Origin: Azophilus sp965199705
GTDB taxonomy: Bacteria > Pseudomonadota > Gammaproteobacteria > Pseudomonadales > Azotimanducaceae
Length of the DNA: 64,000 nt
Direction: 5' to 3'
Assembly (NCBI GenBank): GCA_965199705.1
Contig: OZ241359.1
Coordinates: forward strand, 310,001 to 374,000
Below are positions 17,570-26,116 of the stretch, in pieces (the stretch's first letter is position 1; each line of letters begins with the position of its first letter). The notes under the pieces are model-generated. The model worked only from the letters and a program-made list of their open reading frames with translations. It made no database searches and had not been told where the DNA came from. Position numbers and translations under genes: made by a program.

Positions 17570-19015
17570 TTGCACCTGTCCGTCATCCTGCGCACCACCG
17601 GCGCGCTGCTGATGATGTTCAGCCCAGCACTGCTGATGCCGGTGCTGGTCGCCGCCCTGTACGGCGAGGAGACTGCCAGCATATTCGTTACCGCCTTCAC
17701 CGTGGCGTTCGCAGCCGGCCTTGGCCTGTGGGTGCTCCAGCCAGGCCGCATCTCCCCGGGCGATGGCGACGGGTTCCTGATCACCGTCCTCGCCTATACC
17801 GTCCTCGGCCTGGTCAGCGCCCTGCCTTTCTACCTGTCCGAGCACCTTGCGCTCGGCTTCGGCGAAGCTGCGTTCGAATCCTTTTCCGGGCTCACCACAA
17901 CCGGCGCAACCGGCCTCTCCGGCCTTGAGATGCTACCCAGGTCCATCCTCTTCTATCGCCAGTGGCTGCAATGGCTTGGCGGCATGGGCATCATTGTCCT
18001 GGCGGTCGCGGTGCTGCCGCTTCTTGGCATCGGCGGCATGCAGCTCTACCAGGCGGAAATGGCCGGGCCGCTGAAAGACCGCAAGCTGACGCCGCGCATC
18101 GCGGAAACCGCCAAGGCGCTCTGGTATCTCTATCTTGGCCTGACGCTCCTGTGCGCCGGCGCCTACTGGCTGGCCGGCATGTCGCCCTTCGACGCCATCT
18201 GCCATGCCTTCTCGACCATTGCCATCGGTGGCTTTTCCACCTACGACGCCAGCATCGCCCACTTTGACAGCGTGGCGGTCGAAACCGTGGCGATCGCCTT
18301 CATGGTCTTCGCCGGCATCAATTTCGGCCTGCACTTTACGGTATGGCGGCGTCGCAGCCTCGGCTACTACAGCCGTGACCCGGAGGTGCGCCTGTACTTC
18401 GGTGTTCTCCTGGCCGTCAGCGTCCTCACTTTCCTGCTGCTGAGCCACACCGGCAGCGGCGAGCCAGAACCACTGCGAGCATCCGTCTTCCAGGCCGTTT
18501 CCATTGCCACCACGTCCGGCTTCACATCCGCCGACTTCAGCCAATGGCCATCAGCCGCCCCGGTGCTGCTGATGATGGCGGCCTTCGTGGGTGGTTGTGC
18601 CGGCTCGACCGCCGGCGGCCTCAAGATCGTGCGCGTACTGCTGATCTATCGCCTGTGCGCCCGTGAGATCAAACGCCTGATCCACCCGCTGGGCGTCTTC
18701 CCGCTGAAGCTCGGCCAGGCCGAGGTGCCGGTACGGGTCGCAGACGCCGTCTGGAGCTTCTGCCTGGCCTATTTCAGCCTGTTCCTGCTGCTCGGTTGTC
18801 TGGTCATGGGCATATCCGACCTGGACCTGATCACGGCCTTTTCCGCTGTCGGCGCCTGCCTGACCAATCTCGGGCCTGGTCTGGGCGATGTGGCGGCGAA
18901 CTATGAGGGTCTTCCGGCAGCTGTCACCTGGATTCTGATTTTTGCCATGGTGCTCGGTCGCCTGGAGGTATTCACGCTGTTGGTCATCCTCTCCGCCGCC
19001 TTCTGGAAACGGTAG
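17570..19015 (+). CDS. trkH: Trk potassium channel subunit TrkH
   Basis: 481-residue inner-membrane K+ translocating subunit made of four M1-P-M2 repeats. The four filter segments can be seen: LTTTGATGL, STIAIGGFST, TTSGFTSADF and LTNLGPGLG. The start is TTG 17570 with AGGAG at 17560-17564. Immediately after trkA, so a trkAH operon; in Pseudomonas-type origins trkH is not normally placed here. Confidence 0.95.
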   Translation: MHLSVILRTTGALLMMFSPALLMPVLVAALYGEETASIFVTAFTVAFAAGLGLWVLQPGRISPGDGDGFLITVLAYTVLGLVSALPFYLSEHLALGFGEAAFESFSGLTTTGATGLSGLEMLPRSILFYRQWLQWLGGMGIIVLAVAVLPLLGIGGMQLYQAEMAGPLKDRKLTPRIAETAKALWYLYLGLTLLCAGAYWLAGMSPFDAICHAFSTIAIGGFSTYDASIAHFDSVAVETVAIAFMVFAGINFGLHFTVWRRRSLGYYSRDPEVRLYFGVLLAVSVLTFLLLSHTGSGEPEPLRASVFQAVSIATTSGFTSADFSQWPSAAPVLLMMAAFVGGCAGSTAGGLKIVRVLLIYRLCAREIKRLIHPLGVFPLKLGQAEVPVRVADAVWSFCLAYFSLFLLLGCLVMGISDLDLITAFSAVGACLTNLGPGLGDVAANYEGLPAAVTWILIFAMVLGRLEVFTLLVILSAAFWKR

Positions 19016-19033
19016 GCGCCACGCCGAGGCAGG

Positions 19034-19915
19034 TCAGGCATAGAGGTCGGGCGTGCCGGGCGGCGGGTGCTTGAAGCGCTTGTACTCCCAGTGGTATTGC
19101 GCGGGCGCCTCTCGCACCAACGCCTCCACCTCGGCATTCAACCTCTGCGCGAACGACTCGGCTGTCAGCTGTTCAGCCGCCAGGGGCAGGTGTCGGTAGT
19201 GCATGGCAAAGCCGGACTTGCTGCCCGCGTCGGTCCGAAGGGCGCCGCCCAGCACCAGACGCGGCCGGGTTCGTTCAGCAAGACGCCAGGCCAGCGTCTG
19301 CGTGAGCGCTGGTTGGCCGAAGAACGGCGCATGCACACCGCGTGCCGGCGCCTGATCCGGCAGCAGGCAGACACCGCCGCCCGCCTCCAGCGAGCGCCTT
19401 GCGTCCCGGATGCCGGCTGTGGAAATCGGCTTCAGACGGGTGCCGAAGCGGCTTCGGGATCTGCGCAGAAAAGTGTCGAGCGCCGCCTGCCGTGGCCGAT
19501 CATAGAGTGCAAGAAACCCCAGGGAACCAAGCACATAGCAGAGGAACTCCCAATTGCCAATGTGTGGCGTCAGAAGCAGCACGCCTTGCCGGTCTTGCAG
19601 CGCCTCCGTGATCTGCTCGCGGCCGGTTTCTCGCACCACCAGGCCTTGCAGACGATGCGCTGACCCGTATTGCAGCAGGCCGGCCTCCGTAACCAGCCGC
19701 CAACTGTGCTCCAGGCTTTGCCGACAGAGCTGTTCCCGGGCCACCGAATCCAGTTCAGGGAAACAGTGTGCGATGTTCCGCCGGGTTACCCGAGCCGGCC
19801 CTGCGCCCGTTCGGGCTGTCGCCCAGGCCAGCAAGCGGGCCAATCGCCAGCAGAGCGACAGAGGCATCCAGGACAGGAGGCGCCAGCAGACAGCAATGGC
19901 CCAGCGCAAGGGCAT
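19034..19915 (-). CDS. Lipid A lauroyltransferase-like acyltransferase
   Basis: 293-residue LpxL/HtrB-family protein: inner-membrane enzyme that adds a secondary acyl chain to lipid A or a related lipid. It has an N-terminal hydrophobic anchor (about residues 5-30), the H-x4-E motif HIGNWE, and the later LEAGGGVCLLPDQAP and FFG blocks, with QYHWEYKRFK at the end as in LpxL. Start 19915 (MPLRWAI) follows the tag stop by 7 bp; the longer frame would run into tag. In the Pseudomonas origin region a homologous gene also sits next to tag. Confidence 0.9.
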   Translation of the reverse strand: MPLRWAIAVCWRLLSWMPLSLCWRLARLLAWATARTGAGPARVTRRNIAHCFPELDSVAREQLCRQSLEHSWRLVTEAGLLQYGSAHRLQGLVVRETGREQITEALQDRQGVLLLTPHIGNWEFLCYVLGSLGFLALYDRPRQAALDTFLRRSRSRFGTRLKPISTAGIRDARRSLEAGGGVCLLPDQAPARGVHAPFFGQPALTQTLAWRLAERTRPRLVLGGALRTDAGSKSGFAMHYRHLPLAAEQLTAESFAQRLNAEVEALVREAPAQYHWEYKRFKHPPPGTPDLYA

Positions 19916-19922
19916 TCGCCGG

Positions 19923-20504
19923 TCAAGCCAGGGCCGCGCATCGCGCGTGCGCCGGACAATCGACGAGATGGTCGTTGACGAGACCGGCACTCTGCATGAA
20001 GGCATAGCAGATGACAGGACCAACGTATTGGAATCCTTTTGACTTCAGCTGCTTCGACAAGGCCGTGGAAGCCGCCGTGCCGGCCGGCGTCTCGCTCAGG
20101 CTTCGCCTCTGATTCTGCCTCGGCACGCCATCGACCACCGACCAGACCAGATTGGCAAAAGGCTCTTCCAGTGCAAGCCAGGCTCGGGCGTTGGTTGTCA
20201 GCGCCTCCAGCTTGCTTCGGTTGCGAATCAGTCCCGGGTCGGCCAGCCACTTCGCCAGTAAATCCGGCCCTCGATTGGCGAGCGCCTCGGGCTCGAATCG
20301 GAGCAGGGCCTCACGCATGTACGCCCGTCGTTTCAGCACCAGAAGCCAGGACAGCCCGGCCTGCATCCCTTCGAGGCAAAGCAACTCGAACAGGGCGCGC
20401 GAATCGCGCAGTGGCACGCCCCACTCCTGATCGTGGTAGGCCACATACAGCGGATCGTCGCCACACCAGGGGCAGCGATTCTCCTTTGACCCGACCGCCT
20501 GCAT
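19923..20504 (-). CDS. tag: 3-methyladenine DNA glycosylase I
   Basis: Removes 3-methyladenine from alkylated DNA. 193 residues. Zinc-snap and recognition residues are present: CPWCGDDPLYVAYHDQEWG at the N-terminus and NDHLVDCPAH at the C-terminus, which supply the Cys/His ligands; the LLCLEGMQAGLSW helix is also typical. Promoter-proximal gene of a two-gene operon with the acyltransferase. Confidence 0.97.
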   Translation of the reverse strand: MQAVGSKENRCPWCGDDPLYVAYHDQEWGVPLRDSRALFELLCLEGMQAGLSWLLVLKRRAYMREALLRFEPEALANRGPDLLAKWLADPGLIRNRSKLEALTTNARAWLALEEPFANLVWSVVDGVPRQNQRRSLSETPAGTAASTALSKQLKSKGFQYVGPVICYAFMQSAGLVNDHLVDCPAHARCAALA

Positions 20505-20624
20505 GCCTTACCTTGTCCGCTCGCCCACTTCGAACAGCGCATTGCCGAAAGCCTGTTTACCAAGGCATTGAAATACCATATTTTTTCTGAAATTCGCGCC
20601 CGATTCGCCGAAACCCTTTCGGGC

Positions 20625-21335
20625 ATGAAAGGACTGATCTTCTACGCTGGCTACGGTCTGATCACGATCATCTGGGGCGCCTTGTCCATACCGGTCGCCT
20701 GGCCCATGTCGCAACGCAACCGCTTTGCGCTGATTGTCGGCGGCTGGACACGCGCACAACTCGGCTGGCTGAGATGGATGTATGACATTCGGACGGTGGT
20801 GCATGGCCGAGAGCACATACCGGGCAAACCCTGCGTCGTCTTTGCGCACCATGAAAGCTCCTGGGAAGCGCTGTTTCTGCAAACCCTGTTCGCGCCGCAA
20901 GCTACCCTGATAAAGCGTGAACTCCTGTGGATTCCGTTCTTCGGCTGGGCCTATGCCATGACCCGGCCGATCGCCATAGACCGCGCCAGCCCTCGGGCAG
21001 CGCTCAAAACCCTGATAAAGACCGGGCGCCAGCGGCTGCAAGAGGGTATTTGGGTGCTCCTGTTCCCCGAAGGCACTCGCATGCCGCCCGGAAAGATCGG
21101 CCGATTTCAACCAGGCGGCGCGGCGCTGGCTTGCGCCAGCGGGGCGCCGGTGCTCGTGGTTGCGCACAATGCCGGCCGCTGCTGGCCGGCGCACCGGCTG
21201 AGGAAACACGCCGGTCGCATAGACGTTCACATTTCTGCGCCGGTGATGGCCGCCGGCTGCTCGCCAAAGGAAGTCAATGAAGCCGCGTATGACACCATGA
21301 TGCGGCTACAAGCAAAGATCACACGTCCAGATTGA
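20625..21335 (+). CDS. plsC: 1-acyl-sn-glycerol-3-phosphate acyltransferase
   Basis: 236-residue membrane-bound PlsC-family enzyme making phosphatidic acid. An N-terminal hydrophobic helix (FYAGYGLITIIWGALSIPV) anchors it. The catalytic motif is HHESSWE, an H-x4-E variant of the usual H-x4-D, and the substrate motif LFPEGTR is intact. Start 20625 (MKGLIFYAGY) is preferred over upstream ATG 20568, which adds 19 unconserved residues. Its last 17 bp overlap the 3' end of gyrB on the other strand. In Pseudomonas a related acyltransferase is also next to gyrB. Confidence 0.92.
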   Translation: MKGLIFYAGYGLITIIWGALSIPVAWPMSQRNRFALIVGGWTRAQLGWLRWMYDIRTVVHGREHIPGKPCVVFAHHESSWEALFLQTLFAPQATLIKRELLWIPFFGWAYAMTRPIAIDRASPRAALKTLIKTGRQRLQEGIWVLLFPEGTRMPPGKIGRFQPGGAALACASGAPVLVVAHNAGRCWPAHRLRKHAGRIDVHISAPVMAAGCSPKEVNEAAYDTMMRLQAKITRPD

Positions 21336-23712
21336 CCACGGAGAGTGCGTTGGACTCGATGAACTCGCGTCTTGGCGCGACCTGATCCCCCATCAGCGTC
21401 GTGAACATCCGGTCTGCGGCTACGGCATCATCGACCGTGACTCGCAACATTCGTCTTGCTTCCGGATCCATGGTTGTCAGCCACAACTGCTCCGGGTTCA
21501 TCTCCCCGAGCCCCTTGTAGCGCTGAATGTCCACGCCTCGCTTGGCCTCCTGCAGGATCCAGTGCACGGCCTCCCCAAGCGTCTCTACCGGCTGTTCGCG
21601 CCCGCCACGGCTGACCCGGGCACCCTCGCCCAACAACCCTTGCAAGGCCGCCGAGAGCGCTGAGATAGCGCGGTAATCCGGTCCCTGAAAAAAAGCGTTC
21701 GAAAGCGTGACCTGCTCGCTGATCCCTCGGTCCATGTACTCTACCAACGGACACCAGGCGCGATGCTCGGCGTCGAAAGCCAGGCTGACGCGAGAGTCCG
21801 GCAGCCGCGACGCCAGCGCGTCAACCCACCTTGTCATCGCGTCCTGATCCGCAAGCGTGGCCCGAGTCACCACCGGAAGATCGACAAGCTTCTCGGTCAG
21901 GCCAACCGGATAAACCTGAGTCAAGCGCTGCAACCGCGCCATCAACGCCTGATGTTGAGACGCCAGACCCGCGAAAGCCGTCTCCTGCATCGCCGGCGCA
22001 TCTGTCGAGACCATCAAGCGAGCGCCCTCCAGGGCCAGTTGCAGGAAGTAGTCGTCCAGCTCACTGTCATCCTTCACATACAGTTCGTGCCGGGACTTGC
22101 GAATCTTGTAGAGCGGCGGCTGGGCTATGTAGAGATGCCCGCGCTCGATCAGTTCCGGCATGTGCCTGAAAAAGAAGGTGAGCAGCAGCGTGCGAATATG
22201 CGAGCCGTCCACATCGGCATCCGTCATGATGATGATGAGGTGATAGCGCAACTTGTCTGGATCGAACTCGTCCCGACCGATGCCGCAGCCCAGCGCGGTG
22301 ACCAGAGTGCCGACCTCCAGAGATGATAACATCTTGTCAAATCTTGCTTTTTCGACATTCAGTATCTTGCCTCGCAGCGGCAGGATGGCTTGGGTGCGTC
22401 GATTCCGCCCCTGCTTGGCCGTACCGCCCGCTGAATCGCCCTCTACCAGGTAGAGTTCCGAAAAAGCCGGGTCCTTCTCCTGACAATCGGCCAGCTTGCC
22501 CGGCAGTCCGGCGACGTCCAGCGCGCCCTTGCGGCGTGTCAGCTCGCGCGCCTTGCGCGCCGCCTCCCGAGCCTGTGCTGCGGCGATAATCTTGCCGACA
22601 ATGGCCCTGGCATCCTGTGGCGTTTCGTCCAGATAGGCCGTCAGGTGCCGATTCAGCTCTTGTTCAACGGCCGGCTTGACCTCGCTGGAAACCAGCTTGT
22701 CTTTGGTTTGAGAGGAAAATTTCGGGTCTGGCACCTTCACGGATACCACCGCCGTCAGCCCTTCTCGCACATCGTCCCCGGCCGTCACGACACCCGCCTT
22801 CTTGACCAGACCTTCGCGCTCGATATAGGCGTTGAGCGTGCGCGTCAGACCGGATCGGAAACCCGCTACGTGGCTGCCACCATCCCGCTGAGCGATGTTG
22901 TTGGTAAAGGCAAACACCTGCTCCTGAAAGCTGTCGTTCCATTGCAGGGCCACTTCCACAGCAATGGCGTCCTCGCGATCTACTTTGAACCAGACCACCT
23001 CGTTCAGTGGCGCCTTGTTCTCATTCAAGTGACTGACAAACGCCTTCAAACCACCGTCGTATATGAATTTTTCTTCCCGCCCGGATCGCTCGTCGGACAG
23101 GGTGATACGCACCCCGGAGTTCAGGAAAGCCAGTTCGCGCAGGCGTTTGGCCAGTATGTCATAGTGAAACTCGATATTGCTGAACGTCTCCGAGGAAGGC
23201 TCGAAGTAACACTCGGTGCCGGTCAACTCTGTTTCCCCCACTTGCTGCAGGGGCGTTATCGGCTCTCCGTGTTCGTAGCTCTGCTCATAGACGTAGCCGT
23301 CCCGCCGCACTGTCAGCCGCAGGGCGGCGGACAGGGCGTTCACTACGGACACGCCCACGCCATGCAATCCGCCTGAAACCTTGTAGCTGCTGTCGTCGAA
23401 CTTGCCGCCGGCGTGCAGCGTTGTCATGATGACCTCCGCCGCCGAGATGCGTTCCTCCTCGTGCACGTCCACCGGAATACCGCGGCCATTGTCTCGAACA
23501 GTGACCGCTTCTCCCGGATGAATGAGCACCTGTATGTCATCACAGTGCCCGGCCAGAGCTTCGTCGATGGCGTTGTCCACCAGCTCTTGCACCATGTGAT
23601 GCAGCCCGGTGCCATCTTCGGTATCGCCTATGTACATGCCCGGTCGCTTTCTGACGGCGTCCAGGCCTCGCAAGACCTGGATATTACTGGAATCGTAGGT
23701 TTCTTCTGCCAT
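21319..23712 (-). CDS. gyrB: DNA gyrase subunit B
   Basis: 797-residue ATPase subunit of gyrase. The GHKL ATP site appears as QELVDNAIDEALAGH and HAGGKFDDSSYKVSGGLHGVG; the TOPRIM domain as LVEGDSAGGTAKQGRNR, PLRGKILNVEKA and the acidic DADVDGSHI. Length and the tail KGLGEMNPEQLWLTTMDPE match the proteobacterial form. ATG 23712 overlaps the recF stop by one base (TAATG), so translation is coupled to recF. Confidence 0.98.
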   Translation of the reverse strand: MAEETYDSSNIQVLRGLDAVRKRPGMYIGDTEDGTGLHHMVQELVDNAIDEALAGHCDDIQVLIHPGEAVTVRDNGRGIPVDVHEEERISAAEVIMTTLHAGGKFDDSSYKVSGGLHGVGVSVVNALSAALRLTVRRDGYVYEQSYEHGEPITPLQQVGETELTGTECYFEPSSETFSNIEFHYDILAKRLRELAFLNSGVRITLSDERSGREEKFIYDGGLKAFVSHLNENKAPLNEVVWFKVDREDAIAVEVALQWNDSFQEQVFAFTNNIAQRDGGSHVAGFRSGLTRTLNAYIEREGLVKKAGVVTAGDDVREGLTAVVSVKVPDPKFSSQTKDKLVSSEVKPAVEQELNRHLTAYLDETPQDARAIVGKIIAAAQAREAARKARELTRRKGALDVAGLPGKLADCQEKDPAFSELYLVEGDSAGGTAKQGRNRRTQAILPLRGKILNVEKARFDKMLSSLEVGTLVTALGCGIGRDEFDPDKLRYHLIIIMTDADVDGSHIRTLLLTFFFRHMPELIERGHLYIAQPPLYKIRKSRHELYVKDDSELDDYFLQLALEGARLMVSTDAPAMQETAFAGLASQHQALMARLQRLTQVYPVGLTEKLVDLPVVTRATLADQDAMTRWVDALASRLPDSRVSLAFDAEHRAWCPLVEYMDRGISEQVTLSNAFFQGPDYRAISALSAALQGLLGEGARVSRGGREQPVETLGEAVHWILQEAKRGVDIQRYKGLGEMNPEQLWLTTMDPEARRMLRVTVDDAVAADRMFTTLMGDQVAPRREFIESNALSVVNLDV

Positions 23713-24794
23713 TAGTTGTCTCTTGGTTCGCGAGTCACCCGGCCTTGTTCCACATGAAACAACGTGCGAGTGCTCGCCTCTGTGTCTGTCTCTGGCCACC
23801 GGGTGGCCGTGGTCAGTACCTGACTTTGCTCCCGCTCCAGCACACCGAGCAATCGCTTCAGATGCGCCTCGTCCAATTCTGCGCTCAGCTCGTCCATCAG
23901 AAACAAGCCTTGCCGCCCGACCTGTTGTCGCAAGAGACGCGCCTGCGCCACATGAAGCGCTATCGCCACTGCCTTGCCCTGGCCTCGCGACAGGATGGTA
24001 CGCGCCTCGCCCAGTTCCGCTTTCACCATCAGATCCGCCCTGTGCGGACCCCGGTTGGTGGTGCCTGATTTTACATCGCGAGCCTCGGTTTCGCTGAGCG
24101 CTTTTTGCATCTCGCCATCTCCCCAACCTGTGGCGTAGGCCAGGTCCAACGACACCCCGACATCAAGTTCCGCCAGCAGGACTGAGAGGATCTCGCTCAG
24201 ATCTGCCACGTATCGCTGTCTTTGCGCACTCAACTCTTCACCGTGTTGACAGAGCGTCTCGGTCCATACGCCAAGTTGCCGCAGGTCTCCAGGCCCGGTC
24301 CAGTCGCGCAGCAGGGCATTGCGCTGTTTCAGCGCTGCCAGAAAGCGTCGATGAACACCGAGATAGGTCTGTTCCACATGAAACATACCCCAATCCAAAA
24401 AGCGCCGACGCGCTACTGGCGACCCGAACACCAGATCGCTCACGTCCGGCAAGATCAACTGCAGCGGCAACAAGGCTGCTGTCTCCGATTGCTTGCTGCC
24501 TGGTTGACGGTCTATGCGTCTTGTCGTTGCTCCGTTCCGGTCCTGAGCGATGGCCAGCGACCGGCCTGCCGCCAGTTGCGCCCGCACCATCAGCTCGGCG
24601 GCGCCCTGCGTCACCAGAGACCGCGCCGCTTTGGCTCGAAATGATCGTCCTCGCGCCAGCAGATGCACCGCCTCCAGCACGGACGTCTTGCCAGCGCCAT
24701 TGGGGCCTATCAGATAGTTGAATTGGGGGGCGAGTTCGAGTCGAACCTCAAGCAGGTTTCGGAGCTGCGCGACTTCCAACCACTCTATGACCAA
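23712..24794 (-). CDS. recF: DNA replication/repair protein RecF
   Basis: 360-residue SMC-like ATPase that loads RecA at gaps. Walker A is GPNGAGKTSVLEA, the ABC signature region LSRGQGKAVAIALHVAQ, and Walker B LFLMDELSAELDE. The order dnaN-recF-gyrB is standard. Two identical 16-bp parS-like sites lie inside this gene, each encoding the peptide FHVEQ (see the separate entries), so recF here doubles as chromosome-segregation DNA. Confidence 0.97.
   Translation of the reverse strand: MVIEWLEVAQLRNLLEVRLELAPQFNYLIGPNGAGKTSVLEAVHLLARGRSFRAKAARSLVTQGAAELMVRAQLAAGRSLAIAQDRNGATTRRIDRQPGSKQSETAALLPLQLILPDVSDLVFGSPVARRRFLDWGMFHVEQTYLGVHRRFLAALKQRNALLRDWTGPGDLRQLGVWTETLCQHGEELSAQRQRYVADLSEILSVLLAELDVGVSLDLAYATGWGDGEMQKALSETEARDVKSGTTNRGPHRADLMVKAELGEARTILSRGQGKAVAIALHVAQARLLRQQVGRQGLFLMDELSAELDEAHLKRLLGVLEREQSQVLTTATRWPETDTEASTRTLFHVEQGRVTREPRDN
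23746..23761. other. parS: parS-like ParB-binding site 1
   Basis: The sequence TGTTCCACATGAAACA differs from the widely conserved parS consensus TGTTTCACGTGAAACA at two positions. It lies in the last codons of recF. parA and parB are encoded about 11 kb away on the other side of the origin. Confidence 0.85.
24370..24385. other. parS: parS-like ParB-binding site 2
   Basis: Exact second copy of TGTTCCACATGAAACA, 624 bp from the first and also inside recF in the same reading frame. A chance repeat of 16 identical bases matching parS is very unlikely, so both sites are probably functional ParB nucleation sites. Confidence 0.87.
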
Positions 24795-24825
24795 ACGGAA
24801 TTCTCCGCGGCCCTGTACCGCCCAC

Positions 24826-25932
24826 TCAGATCTTGACAGGCATCACCACATAAACGGCGTTCTCGTGCCCGTCAGCCCCGATGCGGGCGCTGCTATCAAT
24901 GGATGCCATGGTGACCCGGACCGTGTCGCCGTCCAGAGCCCGCAGAACGTCCTGCAAGTAGGCCGCGTTGAACCCCAACTCCATGGGTTCGCCCTTGTAG
25001 TCAACCGGCACTTCTATGCTCGCTTCATCGTTGCTGCCACTCTTGGCCAGTACGGTCAACTGCTCTGTTGCGAGCTTGAGCCGAACATTCGGGAACTGAT
25101 CCTCAATCAGCGACCTGGCCCTTTGCAACGCCTGATCCAGGACGTCCCGCTGGCAGGTCATGGTCACGGCACTTTCTGTCGGAATCACCTTGTCATAGTC
25201 CGGGTAGTTGCCCTCGATTAGTCTAGTGGTCAGCTTGTAGCGCCCCCGGGTAACGCTCATGCGATTGCTGCTCATCAAGAATTGCACCGGACCTGATTCG
25301 CCATCAAGCAGCCGCCTCAGTTCAATCACGCTCTTGCGCGACACGATGGCCCGCACTGTCTCCGTTGTATGAACGGCCTTGTCGAACGTGTATTTCGCCA
25401 GTCGGTGACCGTCCGTGGAGACAGAGCGGACGTACTCGCCAGCCACTTCGAGGAGCATGCCGTTGAGAAAGTGACGGACATCCTTCTGGGCCATAGAGAA
25501 GACAACTTTATCAATTATTTCAATTGCTTCTATTGAATCTACCGAAAACGACAACTCGCCGTCGAGCGGCTCTTCCTTGGGATATTCGTTAGCTGGCAAA
25601 ACGTTCAGGGAAAATCGGTTTTTGCCAGATCGAACCACCACCTGGTCTTTCACGAACTCGACAAGAACATCCGCGCCTTCCGGCAGGGCCCGCCAGATGC
25701 TGGCGAGGGTGTGGGCTGCGACCGTGGCCTCTCCTTCCCGGTCCACGGTCACGTCGTCAAGAGACGCCGCGAGTTCCATGGTCATGTCGGTGCCGGTCAG
25801 CACCAACCCGCTCTCCGCGCCTGCCTGCAAGTGGATATTCGAAAGGATCGCCATGGTGTGCTGCCGCTCCACCACACCAGATACCAGTTGCAAAGGCCTA
25901 AGCAGTGCCTCTCTCGTGCTCGAAAAGCGCAT
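24826..25932 (-). CDS. dnaN: DNA polymerase III beta clamp
   Basis: 368-residue sliding clamp with three similar domains, beginning MRFSSTREALLRPLQLVSGVVERQHTMAILSN-like and ending in YVVMPVKI, the conserved C-terminal strand that closes the ligand-binding pocket. It lies between dnaA and recF. The 184-bp leader toward dnaA carries a tandem repeat array (see 25951-26038). Confidence 0.98.
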   Translation of the reverse strand: MRFSSTREALLRPLQLVSGVVERQHTMAILSNIHLQAGAESGLVLTGTDMTMELAASLDDVTVDREGEATVAAHTLASIWRALPEGADVLVEFVKDQVVVRSGKNRFSLNVLPANEYPKEEPLDGELSFSVDSIEAIEIIDKVVFSMAQKDVRHFLNGMLLEVAGEYVRSVSTDGHRLAKYTFDKAVHTTETVRAIVSRKSVIELRRLLDGESGPVQFLMSSNRMSVTRGRYKLTTRLIEGNYPDYDKVIPTESAVTMTCQRDVLDQALQRARSLIEDQFPNVRLKLATEQLTVLAKSGSNDEASIEVPVDYKGEPMELGFNAAYLQDVLRALDGDTVRVTMASIDSSARIGADGHENAVYVVMPVKI

Positions 25933-25950
25933 CTTTCTCCGCCTGTTTAT

Positions 25951-26038
25951 CCGCTTGCTTTACTCTCTACCTGGCTCGCATTCTACCCGGCTTGCTTTCT
26001 GCCTTGGCTTGCTTTCTGCCTGGCTTGCGTTCTTGCCT
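25951..26038. repeat. Degenerate 16-17 bp tandem repeats in the dnaN leader
   Basis: About five head-to-tail units of GGCTTGCTTTCTGCCT type (plus strand): a divergent unit at 25951-25972, then 25973-25988, 25989-26005, 26006-26021 (the two closest to consensus) and 26022-26038. On the transcribed strand they give a purine-rich AGGCAGAAAGCAAGCC series. They fill the space between dnaA and dnaN, where a transcript or promoter for dnaN should lie. Confidence 0.85.
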
Positions 26039-26116
26039 GATTCAGTCTTTTCTGCGTGCCGCCCGCCGCTCTATCCGACTGTCCCGCGAGCCGTCGCAGG
26101 CTGGGGCCGAGCTCGC

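Noticed and set aside
25951..26038. CRISPR-like array
   Set aside because: Units follow each other directly without spacers and are only 16-17 bp; a simple tandem repeat.
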